Of a stretch of 54,128 nt of DNA, positions 44,554 to 53,268 are shown piece after piece. Every line of letters starts with the position of its first letter. Position 1 is the stretch's first letter. Below the pieces are notes generated by a model. It ran no database searches. It worked only from the letters and a program-made list of their open reading frames with translations, and had not been told where the DNA came from. Both the position numbers and the translations under genes were made by a program. This stretch comes from JAKZSU01 sp047517485 (GTDB lineage Bacteria; Pseudomonadota; Alphaproteobacteria; UBA7887): NCBI GenBank assembly GCA_047517485.1, contig JAKZSU010000070.1, forward strand, positions 1 to 54,128. The letters run 5' to 3'.

Positions 44554-45260
44554 GTCGTCTTATGCCCTTGGCGCCGCCGGGACAGCACTTGATACGCGAT
44601 CTCCGCCCATTCCCAATCCTCCTCGGTGTCAATGTCGCAGACCATGCGGCGTTCGAGGCGGAACGCGCGCACGTCGTCACCAATCAGAACTGGCTGGTCG
44701 AGAAACGCGCCGACACGGACCCAATAGAATTGGCCCGCGTCGTGCAGGGCCTCGTCCAGATCGTTGGAGCGCGCGTCGCGATACTCGGGCCAGATCATCT
44801 CGAGGCGACCGTCGGCGGATTCACGTAGGGCGCGCCGGATCGACGAGGCGAAACCGGTCGCGGTCATCACCGTCCGCGCGCCGGTCTGGCGTAGCAATTT
44901 GTACCCGCCGGCAAGCTCGGCCGGTCCGACAAACGCTGCGGTGGGGTATAGGCAGCACGCGAATTCGGGACGCGCATCACCGAGTTCCTGGAGCGCGTGC
45001 AGCAGCACCGCCGAAGTTGTTGCGTGGTCGTCGGCAAGCGCGGCAGGTCGCAGATAAGGAACCTCGGCGCCCTCGGCGCGTGCGACTCGCGCAATATCCT
45101 CGGAGTCGGTACTGACTGTGACGCGCGCAAACAGGCCACTGTCCAGCGCCGCGCCGATGGCATATGCGATGATCGGCCGACCGCAGAATTCGCGGAGGTT
45201 CTTGCCGGGAATGCGTTTGGAGCCGCCACGCGCCGGGATTATCGCGACCGGACCGGTCAT
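44550..45260 (-). CDS. pseF: Pseudaminic acid cytidylyltransferase
   Basis: Activates pseudaminic acid with CTP to CMP-Pse. 236 residues, CMP-sialic acid synthetase fold: VAIIPARGGSKRIPGKNLRE (nucleotide loop), VSTDSEDIARVARAEGAEVP, CCLYPTAAFVGPAELAGGY (the YPTA motif is typical of PseF) and a closing DIDTEEDWEWAEIAYQVLSR. It overlaps the upstream GNAT gene and the downstream methyltransferase by 4 bp each. Confidence 0.92.
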   Translation of the reverse strand: MTGPVAIIPARGGSKRIPGKNLREFCGRPIIAYAIGAALDSGLFARVTVSTDSEDIARVARAEGAEVPYLRPAALADDHATTSAVLLHALQELGDARPEFACCLYPTAAFVGPAELAGGYKLLRQTGARTVMTATGFASSIRRALRESADGRLEMIWPEYRDARSNDLDEALHDAGQFYWVRVGAFLDQPVLIGDDVRAFRLERRMVCDIDTEEDWEWAEIAYQVLSRRRQGHKTT

Positions 45261-45721
45261 CGCTCGTGCACGGTATGGTCAGATTTGTCGGCGACCTGGC
45301 GGTAGCCAGCGCGCTCGAACAGGTTGACCGACTCCGGATTATCGTGCCGGATGCAGGCGATCAGTCGCACCCCAGGCCATCGCGAAACCGCTTCGGCGCG
45401 CAAGACGTCAAGGAGGTGGTGCGCGATGCCGCTGAGGCGGTGTGCGGGCTCGACATAGATTGCCACGATGGCGTGCGTAGTTTCCCGCTCGGCGCGCGCT
45501 TGTCCGGCTGGTACGCCATCATGCTCCGCGATGAGCAGCACCACATCGGGATTTTGCACGCGTCGGGCAAACCAGGCGGCATGGGTATCCCAGTCGATCG
45601 ACACTGTGGTGCGCAGGCTGGCGGCGAGACTATCGGGGCGGTTGGCCCAGTCGAACAGTATCCTGGCATCGTCCTCCCGTGCTAGCCGGACCAACATTCT
45701 CGCAACAGGCACAACGCTCAT
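45257..45721 (-). CDS. GNAT acetyltransferase, probable PseH
   Basis: A 154-residue GNAT with motif A-like AIVAIYVEPAHRLSGIAHHL and a closing ESVNLFERAGYRQVAD segment. Position between pseI and pseF, and the lack of any other acetyltransferase, make it the candidate for PseH, which N-acetylates UDP-4-amino-4,6-dideoxy-L-AltNAc before PseG. The start LVRLAREDDARILFDWANRP matches the GNATs commonly found in Pse/Leg loci. Either ATG 45721 or ATG 45697 could be used; the first overlaps pseI by 4 bp. Confidence 0.78.
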   Translation of the reverse strand: MSVVPVARMLVRLAREDDARILFDWANRPDSLAASLRTTVSIDWDTHAAWFARRVQNPDVVLLIAEHDGVPAGQARAERETTHAIVAIYVEPAHRLSGIAHHLLDVLRAEAVSRWPGVRLIACIRHDNPESVNLFERAGYRQVADKSDHTVHER

Positions 45722-46770
45722 CCGATCAGGTCCCAGGCCATCGGCGTACCGCGAGTGGTCGCGCGATTGACGCGCTTGCCGAGCAAAAGATCGTAATAGC
45801 GCGGCGCGAGACCGAACCCGGGGCGGATCGAGCGCAGATTGTCCGCGGTCAAGACGTCGCCTGCCGCGAGGTCGGCGACGATGTAGAGCGAGCGGCGGAA
45901 TTGCACGTTGCCCAGCTCGCAGTCGCTCTTGTCGTAGCGGATGCGCCCGAGCGCCCGCCAGGCGATGTCGACCTCGGCGCACAGCGCCGCGAGTTCGGAG
46001 GGCTCGAGCGAAAACGCGGCGTCGGGGCCGCCGTCGGCGCGGCTCAGGGTGAAATGTTTCTCGATTACCGCCGAACCGAGCGCGGTCGCGGCGATCGCGG
46101 CGCCGATTCCGCGGGTGTGGTCGGAGAGACCGGTGACCAGGCCGAAGGCGTCCGCCATGTGCGGAATGGTGCGGAGATCGGCATCCTCGGGCGGGGTCGG
46201 ATAGCCGCTGGTGCAATGGAGTAGCGCGATCTCGGTCGCGCCCGCGTCGCGCGCCGCCTTGATGGCAACGCCGATATCCTCGAGATCGGCCATCCCGGTC
46301 GACATGATCAAGGGTTTGCCGGTGGCGGCGCAACGGCGGATCAGCGGCAGATCGACCAGCTCGAACGAGGCGATTTTATAGGCCGGCGCGTCGAGGCTCT
46401 GCAAAAGCTCGATGGCGGCGAAATCGAACGGGCTGGAAAACACGATCAAGCCGAGTTCGCGCCCCTTGGCGAACAGCGCCGGATGCCAGTCCCACGGGGT
46501 GTGGGCCTGGTCATAGAGGTCGTGGAGGGTGCGACCGTCCCACAAGCCGCCAGCGATGCGAAATCCTGGCCCGTCATGATCGATGGTGATGCCGTCGGCG
46601 GTGTAGGTCTGGATCTTCAGCGCGTGCGCGCCGGCCTCCTTGGCAGCGGCCATGATGGCGAAAGCGCGCGTCAGATCGCCATTGTGATTGGCCGACATCT
46701 CGGCGATAACGAACGGCGGATGATCGGCGCCGATGGCGCGGCCGGCGACGGAAATTGAACGTCCGGTCAC
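45718..46770 (-). CDS. pseI: Pseudaminic acid synthase
   Basis: Condenses 6-deoxy-AltdiNAc with phosphoenolpyruvate to pseudaminic acid. 350 residues. A NeuB-type TIM barrel with FVIAEMSANHNGDLTRAFAI, ALKIQTYTADGIT, KPLIMSTGMADLEDI and DHTRGIGAAIAATALGSAVI, then VIEKHFTL and a C-terminal SAF (antifreeze-like) domain (about 290-345; RSLYIVADLAAGDVLTADNL). Its KIQTYTADG and GGPDAAFSLEP sequences fit PseI rather than NeuB. Overlaps pseG by 4 bp. Confidence 0.93.
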   Translation of the reverse strand: MTGRSISVAGRAIGADHPPFVIAEMSANHNGDLTRAFAIMAAAKEAGAHALKIQTYTADGITIDHDGPGFRIAGGLWDGRTLHDLYDQAHTPWDWHPALFAKGRELGLIVFSSPFDFAAIELLQSLDAPAYKIASFELVDLPLIRRCAATGKPLIMSTGMADLEDIGVAIKAARDAGATEIALLHCTSGYPTPPEDADLRTIPHMADAFGLVTGLSDHTRGIGAAIAATALGSAVIEKHFTLSRADGGPDAAFSLEPSELAALCAEVDIAWRALGRIRYDKSDCELGNVQFRRSLYIVADLAAGDVLTADNLRSIRPGFGLAPRYYDLLLGKRVNRATTRGTPMAWDLIG

Positions 46771-47783
46771 GGCTGACCGGGCACGTCGGTGTGGCGACCC
46801 AGCGCCATCAGCGCGTCGGCGATCCGCTTGGCGCCTTGATCGTCGACGGCATCGCGCCCGGCGCGCGCCATCGCGGCGCGCAATTCAGGATCGCTCGCCA
46901 CCCGCCAAATCGCTTCCTCGAGATTCTCGCCGTCCGCGCTGTCGTCGTCGAACTCCCACGCGCGGGTCGCGCCGAGCGACGCGGCACCGTGGATCGCGGC
47001 GCGCTGGTTGTCGGCGAGGATAACGCTCACCGATGGCATGCCGGCGGCCATGCGCTCGAGCAGGCTGACCCCGCCGGCACCGATCACCAAGTCGGTCTCG
47101 GCGAGCATGGCGGTCATGTCGGACACTGGTTCGACGAGGGTAATGCGCTGCGACGGGCGCTCGACGATTTGGCGCAAACTGTCGGGCATGGCGGCGGCCT
47201 CGGGGAGAATCACTGTCACGTCAGGGTCGAATTCATGGTTGCGCGCGGCGTCGATGGCTTCGAGGACGCGTTCCGCCTCGGCATACGCCGGGGTGCGTCC
47301 CAAAGTGACCAGAATGCGCCCGACCTTGGCCGGTATTGGGCGATCGGCAAGCGCCGCGAAGGCCGGCCGGATCGGTGCGTATCGGGAGCCGAGCAACGCC
47401 GGTTGCACACCCCATCTGTCGCCCGAAAGGCCGGGCGTGGGATTGATCACCAACGACGCCGAGGCCGCCGGATCGGCCAGATCGTCGAACACCGCGAGCG
47501 GCGCGATACCGGCGTAATAGACATAATCCGTCGCGGTGAATTCGTAGCCGTCGAGAACACAGACCCGCCACCCGGCTTCGGCGTCGAGCGGGCCGTCAGT
47601 GGCGGCGATGCCGGCCTCGGCACAGCGCGTGGCCGCGGCGTCGGCGCCGGGATCGAGCACCATCAAGACCGGCACCGCGTCGCCCAGGGCACGCGCCACC
47701 GCGAGGCACCGACTGACATGCCCGCCGCCGACCCGGGTCGCGGACGCGACCCGGAACACCACGCCCGGGGTGGGATTACTCAT
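46767..47783 (-). CDS. pseG: UDP-2,4-diacetamido-2,4,6-trideoxy-beta-L-altropyranose hydrolase
   Basis: Removes UDP from the diacetamido sugar before PseI. 338 residues, a MurG-like GT-B fold. GGGHVSRCLAVARAL carries the conserved His22 (counterpart of the catalytic His of characterised PseG). ILVTLGRTPAYAEAERVLEA starts the second domain; LVIGAGGVSLLERMAAGMPS is the nucleotide loop. Start overlaps pseB by 8 bp. Confidence 0.9.
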   Translation of the reverse strand: MSNPTPGVVFRVASATRVGGGHVSRCLAVARALGDAVPVLMVLDPGADAAATRCAEAGIAATDGPLDAEAGWRVCVLDGYEFTATDYVYYAGIAPLAVFDDLADPAASASLVINPTPGLSGDRWGVQPALLGSRYAPIRPAFAALADRPIPAKVGRILVTLGRTPAYAEAERVLEAIDAARNHEFDPDVTVILPEAAAMPDSLRQIVERPSQRITLVEPVSDMTAMLAETDLVIGAGGVSLLERMAAGMPSVSVILADNQRAAIHGAASLGATRAWEFDDDSADGENLEEAIWRVASDPELRAAMARAGRDAVDDQGAKRIADALMALGRHTDVPGQP

Positions 47784-48807
47784 TCAACATCCGGTGTATA
47801 TCGTCCGGGCTGAGCCACTGAGTATTGGTATCACTGCCGTAACGAAAATCCTCGGCGACCTTGCGCGCCTTGCCCTCCCAATGGGCCTCGGCGGCCCAGC
47901 GCATAAAGGACGGGGTAATGATGTATCGATCGTCGATTTCGACCGTCGCGCGGGCGTCGTCGGCGGGCACCATCACTTCGTGGAGCTTCTCGCCGGGTCG
48001 AATACCGATAACATCGTGGGCCAAACCGGGGGCGATGGCGCTCGCCAAGTCGGTCATCTTCATGCTCGGAATCTTAGGAACGAAAATTTCTCCGCCGTGC
48101 ATCAGGGTGAGCGACGACAAGACGAAATCGACCCCCTGGCCAAGGGTGATCCAGAATCGCGTCATCCGCGGATCGGTGATCGGCAGGCTGGTCGCGCCTT
48201 CGGCGATCAGCCGCTGAAACAGCGGCACCACGCTGCCCCGCGAACCCATGACGTTGCCATAACGCACCACCGAGAAACGGGTGCCGTCGGCACCACTGAG
48301 ATGATTGGCGGCAACGAAAATTTTGTCGGCGGCGAGCTTGCTCGCGCCATAGAGATTGATCGGATTGGCCGCCTTGTCGGTCGACAGGCCGATGACCTTG
48401 GCGACTCCAGAGCGGATCGCCGCCTGGACGACGTTCTCGGCGCCGAGAACATTGGTGTTGATGCATTCGAACGGATTGTATTCGGCGGCGGGGACATGTT
48501 TGAGAGCCGCCGCGTGAATAACGAAATCGATGCCGCGCGTCGCCATTTCGAGCCGATCGCGATCGCGTACGTCGCCGATAAAGAAACGCACACACTCGGC
48601 ATTGGCGCCGTCGAGGCGCATCTGCATCTCATATTGCTTTTGCTCGTCGCGCGAAAAGATCACCAAGCGGCTGGGACGAAAGCGGTCGAGAACGATGCGC
48701 AAGAACGCGTTACCGAAAGATCCCGTTCCTCCGGTTACCAGAATGCTGGCGTCGTCAAGATCCGGGGCCGGTTCGGCAAAACTAATAGTCTTGGCGGTTT
48801 CTGTCAT
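47776..48807 (-). CDS. pseB: UDP-N-acetylglucosamine 4,6-dehydratase (inverting)
   Basis: First enzyme of the pseudaminic acid route: 4,6-dehydration with C5 inversion of UDP-GlcNAc. 343 residues. Extended SDR with ILVTGGTGSFGNAFLRIVLD (NADP loop, about 22-32), STDKA with Asp144/Lys145 and YGASKLAADK (Tyr153/Lys157), matching the PseB active site. Conserved GSVVPLFQRLIAEG and LTEPKMTRF-like ITDPRMTRFWITL follow. Overlaps pseG and the ABC transporter. Confidence 0.94.
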   Translation of the reverse strand: MTETAKTISFAEPAPDLDDASILVTGGTGSFGNAFLRIVLDRFRPSRLVIFSRDEQKQYEMQMRLDGANAECVRFFIGDVRDRDRLEMATRGIDFVIHAAALKHVPAAEYNPFECINTNVLGAENVVQAAIRSGVAKVIGLSTDKAANPINLYGASKLAADKIFVAANHLSGADGTRFSVVRYGNVMGSRGSVVPLFQRLIAEGATSLPITDPRMTRFWITLGQGVDFVLSSLTLMHGGEIFVPKIPSMKMTDLASAIAPGLAHDVIGIRPGEKLHEVMVPADDARATVEIDDRYIITPSFMRWAAEAHWEGKARKVAEDFRYGSDTNTQWLSPDDIHRMLNE

Positions 48808-50633
48808 ACGCTCGCCGTCTCTCGTTTGTCGGTGTCACGGCCGCTGACGGCCTGTTGTGCGGAAAATGCCGGTGCATACCAGCCCTCGGCGCTCACCAAT
48901 TCCTTGTGTGTCCCTTCGGCGATCAGTCGGCCACGATCGAGCACCAGAATCTTGTCCGCCATGGCGACTGTCGCCAGACGATGCGCGATCACGATCACGG
49001 TGGTCTCTGTTTCGGTCCGGATCCGCCGCATCGCAGCGCGCAATCGTATTTCGGATTCGGCGTCGAGGTTGCTTGTGGGTTCGTCCAGAATCAAGATCTG
49101 GGCCTGGCGCACCAGGGCCCGCGCGAGGTCCAGCCTTTGGCGCTGACCACCGGACAGACGCTCCCCCGCCTCGCCGATTTGTGTGTCGTAGCCATCCACG
49201 AGATCGTCAATGAAATCGGCGACACCGGCCATCTCGGCGGCGCGAATGATGTCGTCCATCGTGGCATCCAACTTGCCGTAGCGAATGTGGTTTGCGATCG
49301 AAACATTGAACAATTGAGGTGTCTGCGGCACGAACGCGATGTTGGCGCGCAAGCTCGTGAGGTCGAAGGCCTCGATCGGCAAGTCGTCAATCAGGATCCG
49401 GCCGCTGTCGGGCCGGCGCAGACGCGGTATCATGTCGATCAACGTCGATTTACCGGCCCCGGACGGACCGACGAGAGCGTACAGCTTGCCTTTGTCTAGC
49501 ACGGCGCTGAAGTCACGCAACGCTGGCACCCTATCGTTTCCTTCGTAAGCAAAACATACCTTCTCGAAAGCGATTGAGCGCTCTAGTTCGATAAGTTGGC
49601 GATCGCCACCACCCGGTTCGCGCTCACGCTCCATTAAATCAAGACGCTTGACCACCGCCTCGAAAGCCGGTCCGCTGGAGCGGGTCGCCTGCCGCGTACT
49701 CGCCAGCTCCTTGACCACGGGCAGCAATCGAATGATCAGTACCAAGAAAATTCCGATCTGGTCGATACCGGTTCCAAACAGAGTGACGCTGAGATAGATG
49801 AAAACGAAACTCGCGCCGATCACAATCGGCTCCAAGACCACGGTGACGATCGCCAGTAGGCGATAGAGATGAACCAGGCTCGCTCGTTGGCGCTCGGTCA
49901 ACCGGCGCATCTCGGCGGTTTCGGCGACTTCTGTCCCGGAGAGCCGGATCAACCGTCCAGTCTTCAATCGCTCGACGAGAAAGACACCGGCGTCGGCGTT
50001 GGCGCTTGACACCTCGCGGCCGACCGCTTCCGACTTTTGCATCTGGCGGCGCAGAACGAATAGTGCCGCACCGAACAGAACGACAGCGGCCGCGGTCATT
50101 CCGGCGGAGATTAAAAGCATACTGATGCCGTAAACCGCGGCGACGACGACGAGACCAGCGAAGTAGAGCCGACCAAATAGATAGTCGGCGCTGCGCTTGA
50201 GTTCGGTGGTTAGGTCATTGACGAAGCCGCCGGTCGCGCTGCGATCCTGATAGGCCGTGGAGACATGGAGATATCGTTCGAACGCCAAGGCACGGACGAC
50301 AGCCACGGTGCCTTCACGGACCCGCGCCTGGTAGATGGTCCGGACATAAACCACTGCTTGGCGCATCAAGAGAAATATGAAACTGGTGGCGAGCAAGGTG
50401 GCAAGCGTGACCGGAAGTCCGACCTGGGCATACGCTTCGGTGAGCATGCGCCATTCGTCGTGCTCGGCGACCAGCGCGGCCAGATCGCCATCGCCTTGGA
50501 TAAATTGAAACACCGGCAGCAAAGTGAAAATGCCGGCAAGCTCGATGACCGTACCAAGCAATTGCAGCGCCAGCAGATGGCCGACGACCCGCCGCGGCAA
50601 TTGCATGCACCGCGCTTCATCGAGCAGTCTCAT
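48804..50633 (-). CDS. ABC transporter, fused membrane and ATPase domains (PglK/MsbA-like)
   Basis: A 609-residue half-transporter that would dimerise. About six transmembrane helices lie in the first 310 residues. The ATPase has Walker A GPSGAGKST (389-397), Q-loop FVPQTPQLF, signature LSGGQRQR (493-500), Walker B ILILDEP (513-519) and IAHRLATV switch histidine. Single-polypeptide exporters of this type flip lipid-linked oligosaccharides (PglK) or lipid A (MsbA). Position between pse and nucleotidyltransferase genes favours glycan flipping. No other flippase or polymerase is visible. Confidence 0.88.
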   Translation of the reverse strand: MRLLDEARCMQLPRRVVGHLLALQLLGTVIELAGIFTLLPVFQFIQGDGDLAALVAEHDEWRMLTEAYAQVGLPVTLATLLATSFIFLLMRQAVVYVRTIYQARVREGTVAVVRALAFERYLHVSTAYQDRSATGGFVNDLTTELKRSADYLFGRLYFAGLVVVAAVYGISMLLISAGMTAAAVVLFGAALFVLRRQMQKSEAVGREVSSANADAGVFLVERLKTGRLIRLSGTEVAETAEMRRLTERQRASLVHLYRLLAIVTVVLEPIVIGASFVFIYLSVTLFGTGIDQIGIFLVLIIRLLPVVKELASTRQATRSSGPAFEAVVKRLDLMEREREPGGGDRQLIELERSIAFEKVCFAYEGNDRVPALRDFSAVLDKGKLYALVGPSGAGKSTLIDMIPRLRRPDSGRILIDDLPIEAFDLTSLRANIAFVPQTPQLFNVSIANHIRYGKLDATMDDIIRAAEMAGVADFIDDLVDGYDTQIGEAGERLSGGQRQRLDLARALVRQAQILILDEPTSNLDAESEIRLRAAMRRIRTETETTVIVIAHRLATVAMADKILVLDRGRLIAEGTHKELVSAEGWYAPAFSAQQAVSGRDTDKRETASV

Positions 50634-51697
50634 ACCGTGCCACTTTCCGTGTCGCTCGTGGTGTGATCGCGTTCGGCACGGTCGAGGTCGTCAGGACGCC
50701 CGACATCGACCCAATATTCGTGGATCGGGAAGAGGCCGATGCTCAGCCCGACTTCGCGGCCAAGATTGAGTAGTTCATTCATATCCATGGCTTCTTCATG
50801 CGCGACCAGACCGGCGAAGGCGGGACTCAGCAGATAGACGCCGGCGGCGACGAAGTGGCTGAGCACTGGTTTTTCGTCGATCCGCTCGAAGGGGCCGTCG
50901 TCGCCATAGCGAACAACGCCGAATGGGATGTCGGTGTCGTGACGAATGACCGCGATCGTGCCGTCGTAACCGTGACGGTCGTGGAAATCGCGCATCGTCG
51001 CGAAGTCGACTTGGGTCACGATGTCGCCGTTGACCACCAGCACATTGGCCCCCGACGGGGGCGCAAGGCGGCCAAGGGCGCCGGCTGTGCCGAGCGGGCT
51101 GTCTTCATGGAGGGTGGCGATCCGCGCCTGGTTGTCGCGCGCCGCGAGAAATTGCTCGATCTGCTCGGCGAGATAATGCACTGAAACGGTGATATCGGCG
51201 ACCCCGGCGCTTTCGAGTTGCGACAGGACATGTTCGAGGATCGGTTTGCCGCCGATGGGTAGTAGCGGCTTGGGTATGGACCGCGTGCGCGCGCCGAGAC
51301 GCCGCCCGGACCCTCCCGCCATGACCAACGCGTGAACGCCTGAATCGGGCATCATCGTGGCGAGCAGAATCTCGCATACCGTACCGTTGCCATCGAGGAT
51401 TGGCAGGAAGGGCGCGGCGAGACCGATCGTTGCGAGCTTGTCGAGATTGTCTCGCTCGGCGCCGTTGCGTCCGGCGACTGGCGCGCGGTTCATTGCCTCG
51501 CTTACCGCGGCATCTAGGGCGATCCCGCGCAGCATCGCGCGACGAACATCGCCATCGGTGAGCGTGCCGGCCAGTTTTCCGTCGCCGTCGACGACGACCT
51601 GAATAAGATGCTTCGGCAGGTCGAGGCGGCGCACGGCATCCCGTAGTGTGTGCTCAAGCGGACAGGCATATTGGCCAAGATCGGTGATGCGAATCAT
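50630..51697 (-). CDS. CBS-domain sugar nucleotidyltransferase (PtmE-like)
   Basis: A 355-residue fusion. Two CBS motifs (about 5-120; RITDLGQYACPLEHTLRDAV, VVVDGDGKLAGTLTDGDVRR) precede a nucleotidyltransferase domain (about 122-350) with HALVMAGGSGRRLGARTRSI, NGDIVTQVDFATM and VAAGVYLLSPAF. The architecture matches PtmE, which in Campylobacter makes GDP-GlcN at the start of the legionaminic acid route. Substrate here is inferred by analogy only. Followed by a second CMP-nonulosonate synthetase, which fits that branch. Confidence 0.83.
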   Translation of the reverse strand: MIRITDLGQYACPLEHTLRDAVRRLDLPKHLIQVVVDGDGKLAGTLTDGDVRRAMLRGIALDAAVSEAMNRAPVAGRNGAERDNLDKLATIGLAAPFLPILDGNGTVCEILLATMMPDSGVHALVMAGGSGRRLGARTRSIPKPLLPIGGKPILEHVLSQLESAGVADITVSVHYLAEQIEQFLAARDNQARIATLHEDSPLGTAGALGRLAPPSGANVLVVNGDIVTQVDFATMRDFHDRHGYDGTIAVIRHDTDIPFGVVRYGDDGPFERIDEKPVLSHFVAAGVYLLSPAFAGLVAHEEAMDMNELLNLGREVGLSIGLFPIHEYWVDVGRPDDLDRAERDHTTSDTESGTV

Positions 51698-52404
51698 GAT
51701 CGGGCCCGTCGCAAGACTCCGGCCTCGGATTCGCCCGACTCGTTAAGCCCCAAGGCCGCCTCGGCAAGGCGCCAATCGGCTTCGGTATCGATATCGATCG
51801 ACGAGATGTCGTCCATCGCCAACGGCACGGTACGCGGCGGATAGAGGCTCTGATGCACGCGCAACGCGGTGGTACGAATAAGGTAGACCGCACCGTTCGG
51901 CGCGAGCTCTCCGACTTGTTCGACCGGCCGCGCAAATCCCGCTTCGTCGGTTCGATAGGCGACTGAGTTGGGCACGTGCAGGCGCCGCATGCCCACCACG
52001 GCGTCAATTTCGGCGTGTGCGTCGAGCAAAGCCATTGAGTCGGCCAGGCACTCACCACCGCGAAATGGTGACGTTGGCTGCAATACCATCACCCGCTCCG
52101 GATCACCGCCGTGCTCACCAGCGAACCAGTCAAGGGCGTGGAGGACCGCAGTGATGGTCGCCGCCTGATCGGTGGCAAGCGCCGCCGGACGCAACCACGG
52201 AACCAGCCACCCCAAGATCCGCCCGCGCACCGCGATTGCTTCATCGTCGGTGCTAAGCAGACAGGCATGTTCGCCGAGACCGGCCTCGACCAGTGCTTCG
52301 GCGGTCCGGTCGAGCAACGCGCGACCGCCGAGGACACGTAGATTCTTGCCCGGTAAGCGCTTAGAGCCGCCGCGCGCGGGCACGATGGTGAGCAACAAGG
52401 TCAT
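51694..52404 (-). CDS. Second acylneuraminate cytidylyltransferase (LegF/NeuA-like)
   Basis: A 236-residue CMP-nonulosonate synthetase, starting TLLLTIVPARGGSKRLPGKN. Further motifs VMVLQPTSPFRGGECLADSM (LQPTSP, typical of NeuA/LegF rather than PseF's YPTA) and MDDISSIDIDTEADWRLAEA. It is clearly distinct from pseF at 44550. Pairing with a PtmE-like gene suggests CMP-legionaminic acid synthesis. ATG 52404 (ATGA overlap with the upstream hypothetical gene) is chosen over a start 18 nt earlier. Confidence 0.85.
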   Translation of the reverse strand: MTLLLTIVPARGGSKRLPGKNLRVLGGRALLDRTAEALVEAGLGEHACLLSTDDEAIAVRGRILGWLVPWLRPAALATDQAATITAVLHALDWFAGEHGGDPERVMVLQPTSPFRGGECLADSMALLDAHAEIDAVVGMRRLHVPNSVAYRTDEAGFARPVEQVGELAPNGAVYLIRTTALRVHQSLYPPRTVPLAMDDISSIDIDTEADWRLAEAALGLNESGESEAGVLRRARS

Positions 52405-53246
52405 GTCTTTTGGCGCCCCCATGGCCGCGCCGGCAGAACCTGGCCAATGGTCAACCGCAGCCAGCGGAAAAGCGGAAAATGAGTCGGATCGACCCGGAAC
52501 GGATCGAGATGTTCGACCGTGCTAATGAGCGTTGGATCCGAAATTGAGTGCTTGACGATATGGGTTATCAAGCGATTGTTCGCGGTGATTTGGATCTGAC
52601 CCATCCAGCGCGGCTCGTCGGGCGCGATTAACTCGGCGAGATCGACCATTCGTCCGGTCATCGACTCAACCCGCAGCCGGCGCGGACGCCGACCGTCATA
52701 GGTGAGAATTTGTGCCAGGATGGGCCGGTGATACGGGTTGATGAGCATCAGGCTGTCGCCGAGATCGCGCTCGCGATCGATGTGAATTACCGGATAGGTG
52801 TCGATATAGCGCCCGAACTCGGCGATCTGTCCGATCACCTGCGGTGAGCCGAACTTCCAGGTATGACAGAGGAAGAAGGTTTTGCGACCGGGGGCCGAGA
52901 ATATGTTGTAGAAGCCGGGCGGACGGTTCGATGCGAACAATGGCGCGCCGTCGGCGACCCGTACCGCGAACTCAAGGTATCCGCCTTCCATCGGCCAGTC
53001 GTCGAGCCCGGCCCCTGGCCAAGTCACCGCCGCGACAGGATCGCCAAGCGTCAATCCGTTTTCGACCTCGATGCGGTCCTCTCCTTCCCCGACCGGCTGA
53101 CCATCACGATAGACGGTCCAGGCACGAATGATCGTCCCGGTCCCGTTCGGCAGCCGCGCGGCAATCGCCTCGATCGGCATGACGACCGAACAGTCATAAC
53201 CCTTGGGCAACCAAACGATGATCGGGATCAATTGTGAGGAAGACAT
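52401..53246 (-). CDS. Hypothetical protein (possible beta-rich surface-glycan-associated protein)
   Basis: A 281-residue protein with no domain that I recognise. It has no signal peptide or membrane segment and looks beta-rich, e.g. TGTIIRAWTVYRDGQPVGEG and GGYLEFAVRVADGAPLFASN. The frame runs another 60 codons upstream, but that part is out-of-character, and ATG 53246 (MSSSQLIPIIVWLPKGYDCS) is preferred. It overlaps the LegF-like gene by 4 bp and follows another hypothetical gene by 22 bp, so it is likely co-transcribed with the nonulosonate genes. Confidence 0.65.
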   Translation of the reverse strand: MSSSQLIPIIVWLPKGYDCSVVMPIEAIAARLPNGTGTIIRAWTVYRDGQPVGEGEDRIEVENGLTLGDPVAAVTWPGAGLDDWPMEGGYLEFAVRVADGAPLFASNRPPGFYNIFSAPGRKTFFLCHTWKFGSPQVIGQIAEFGRYIDTYPVIHIDRERDLGDSLMLINPYHRPILAQILTYDGRRPRRLRVESMTGRMVDLAELIAPDEPRWMGQIQITANNRLITHIVKHSISDPTLISTVEHLDPFRVDPTHFPLFRWLRLTIGQVLPARPWGRQKT

Positions 53247-53268
53247 GATGCGGAAATAACCGTCAGGG

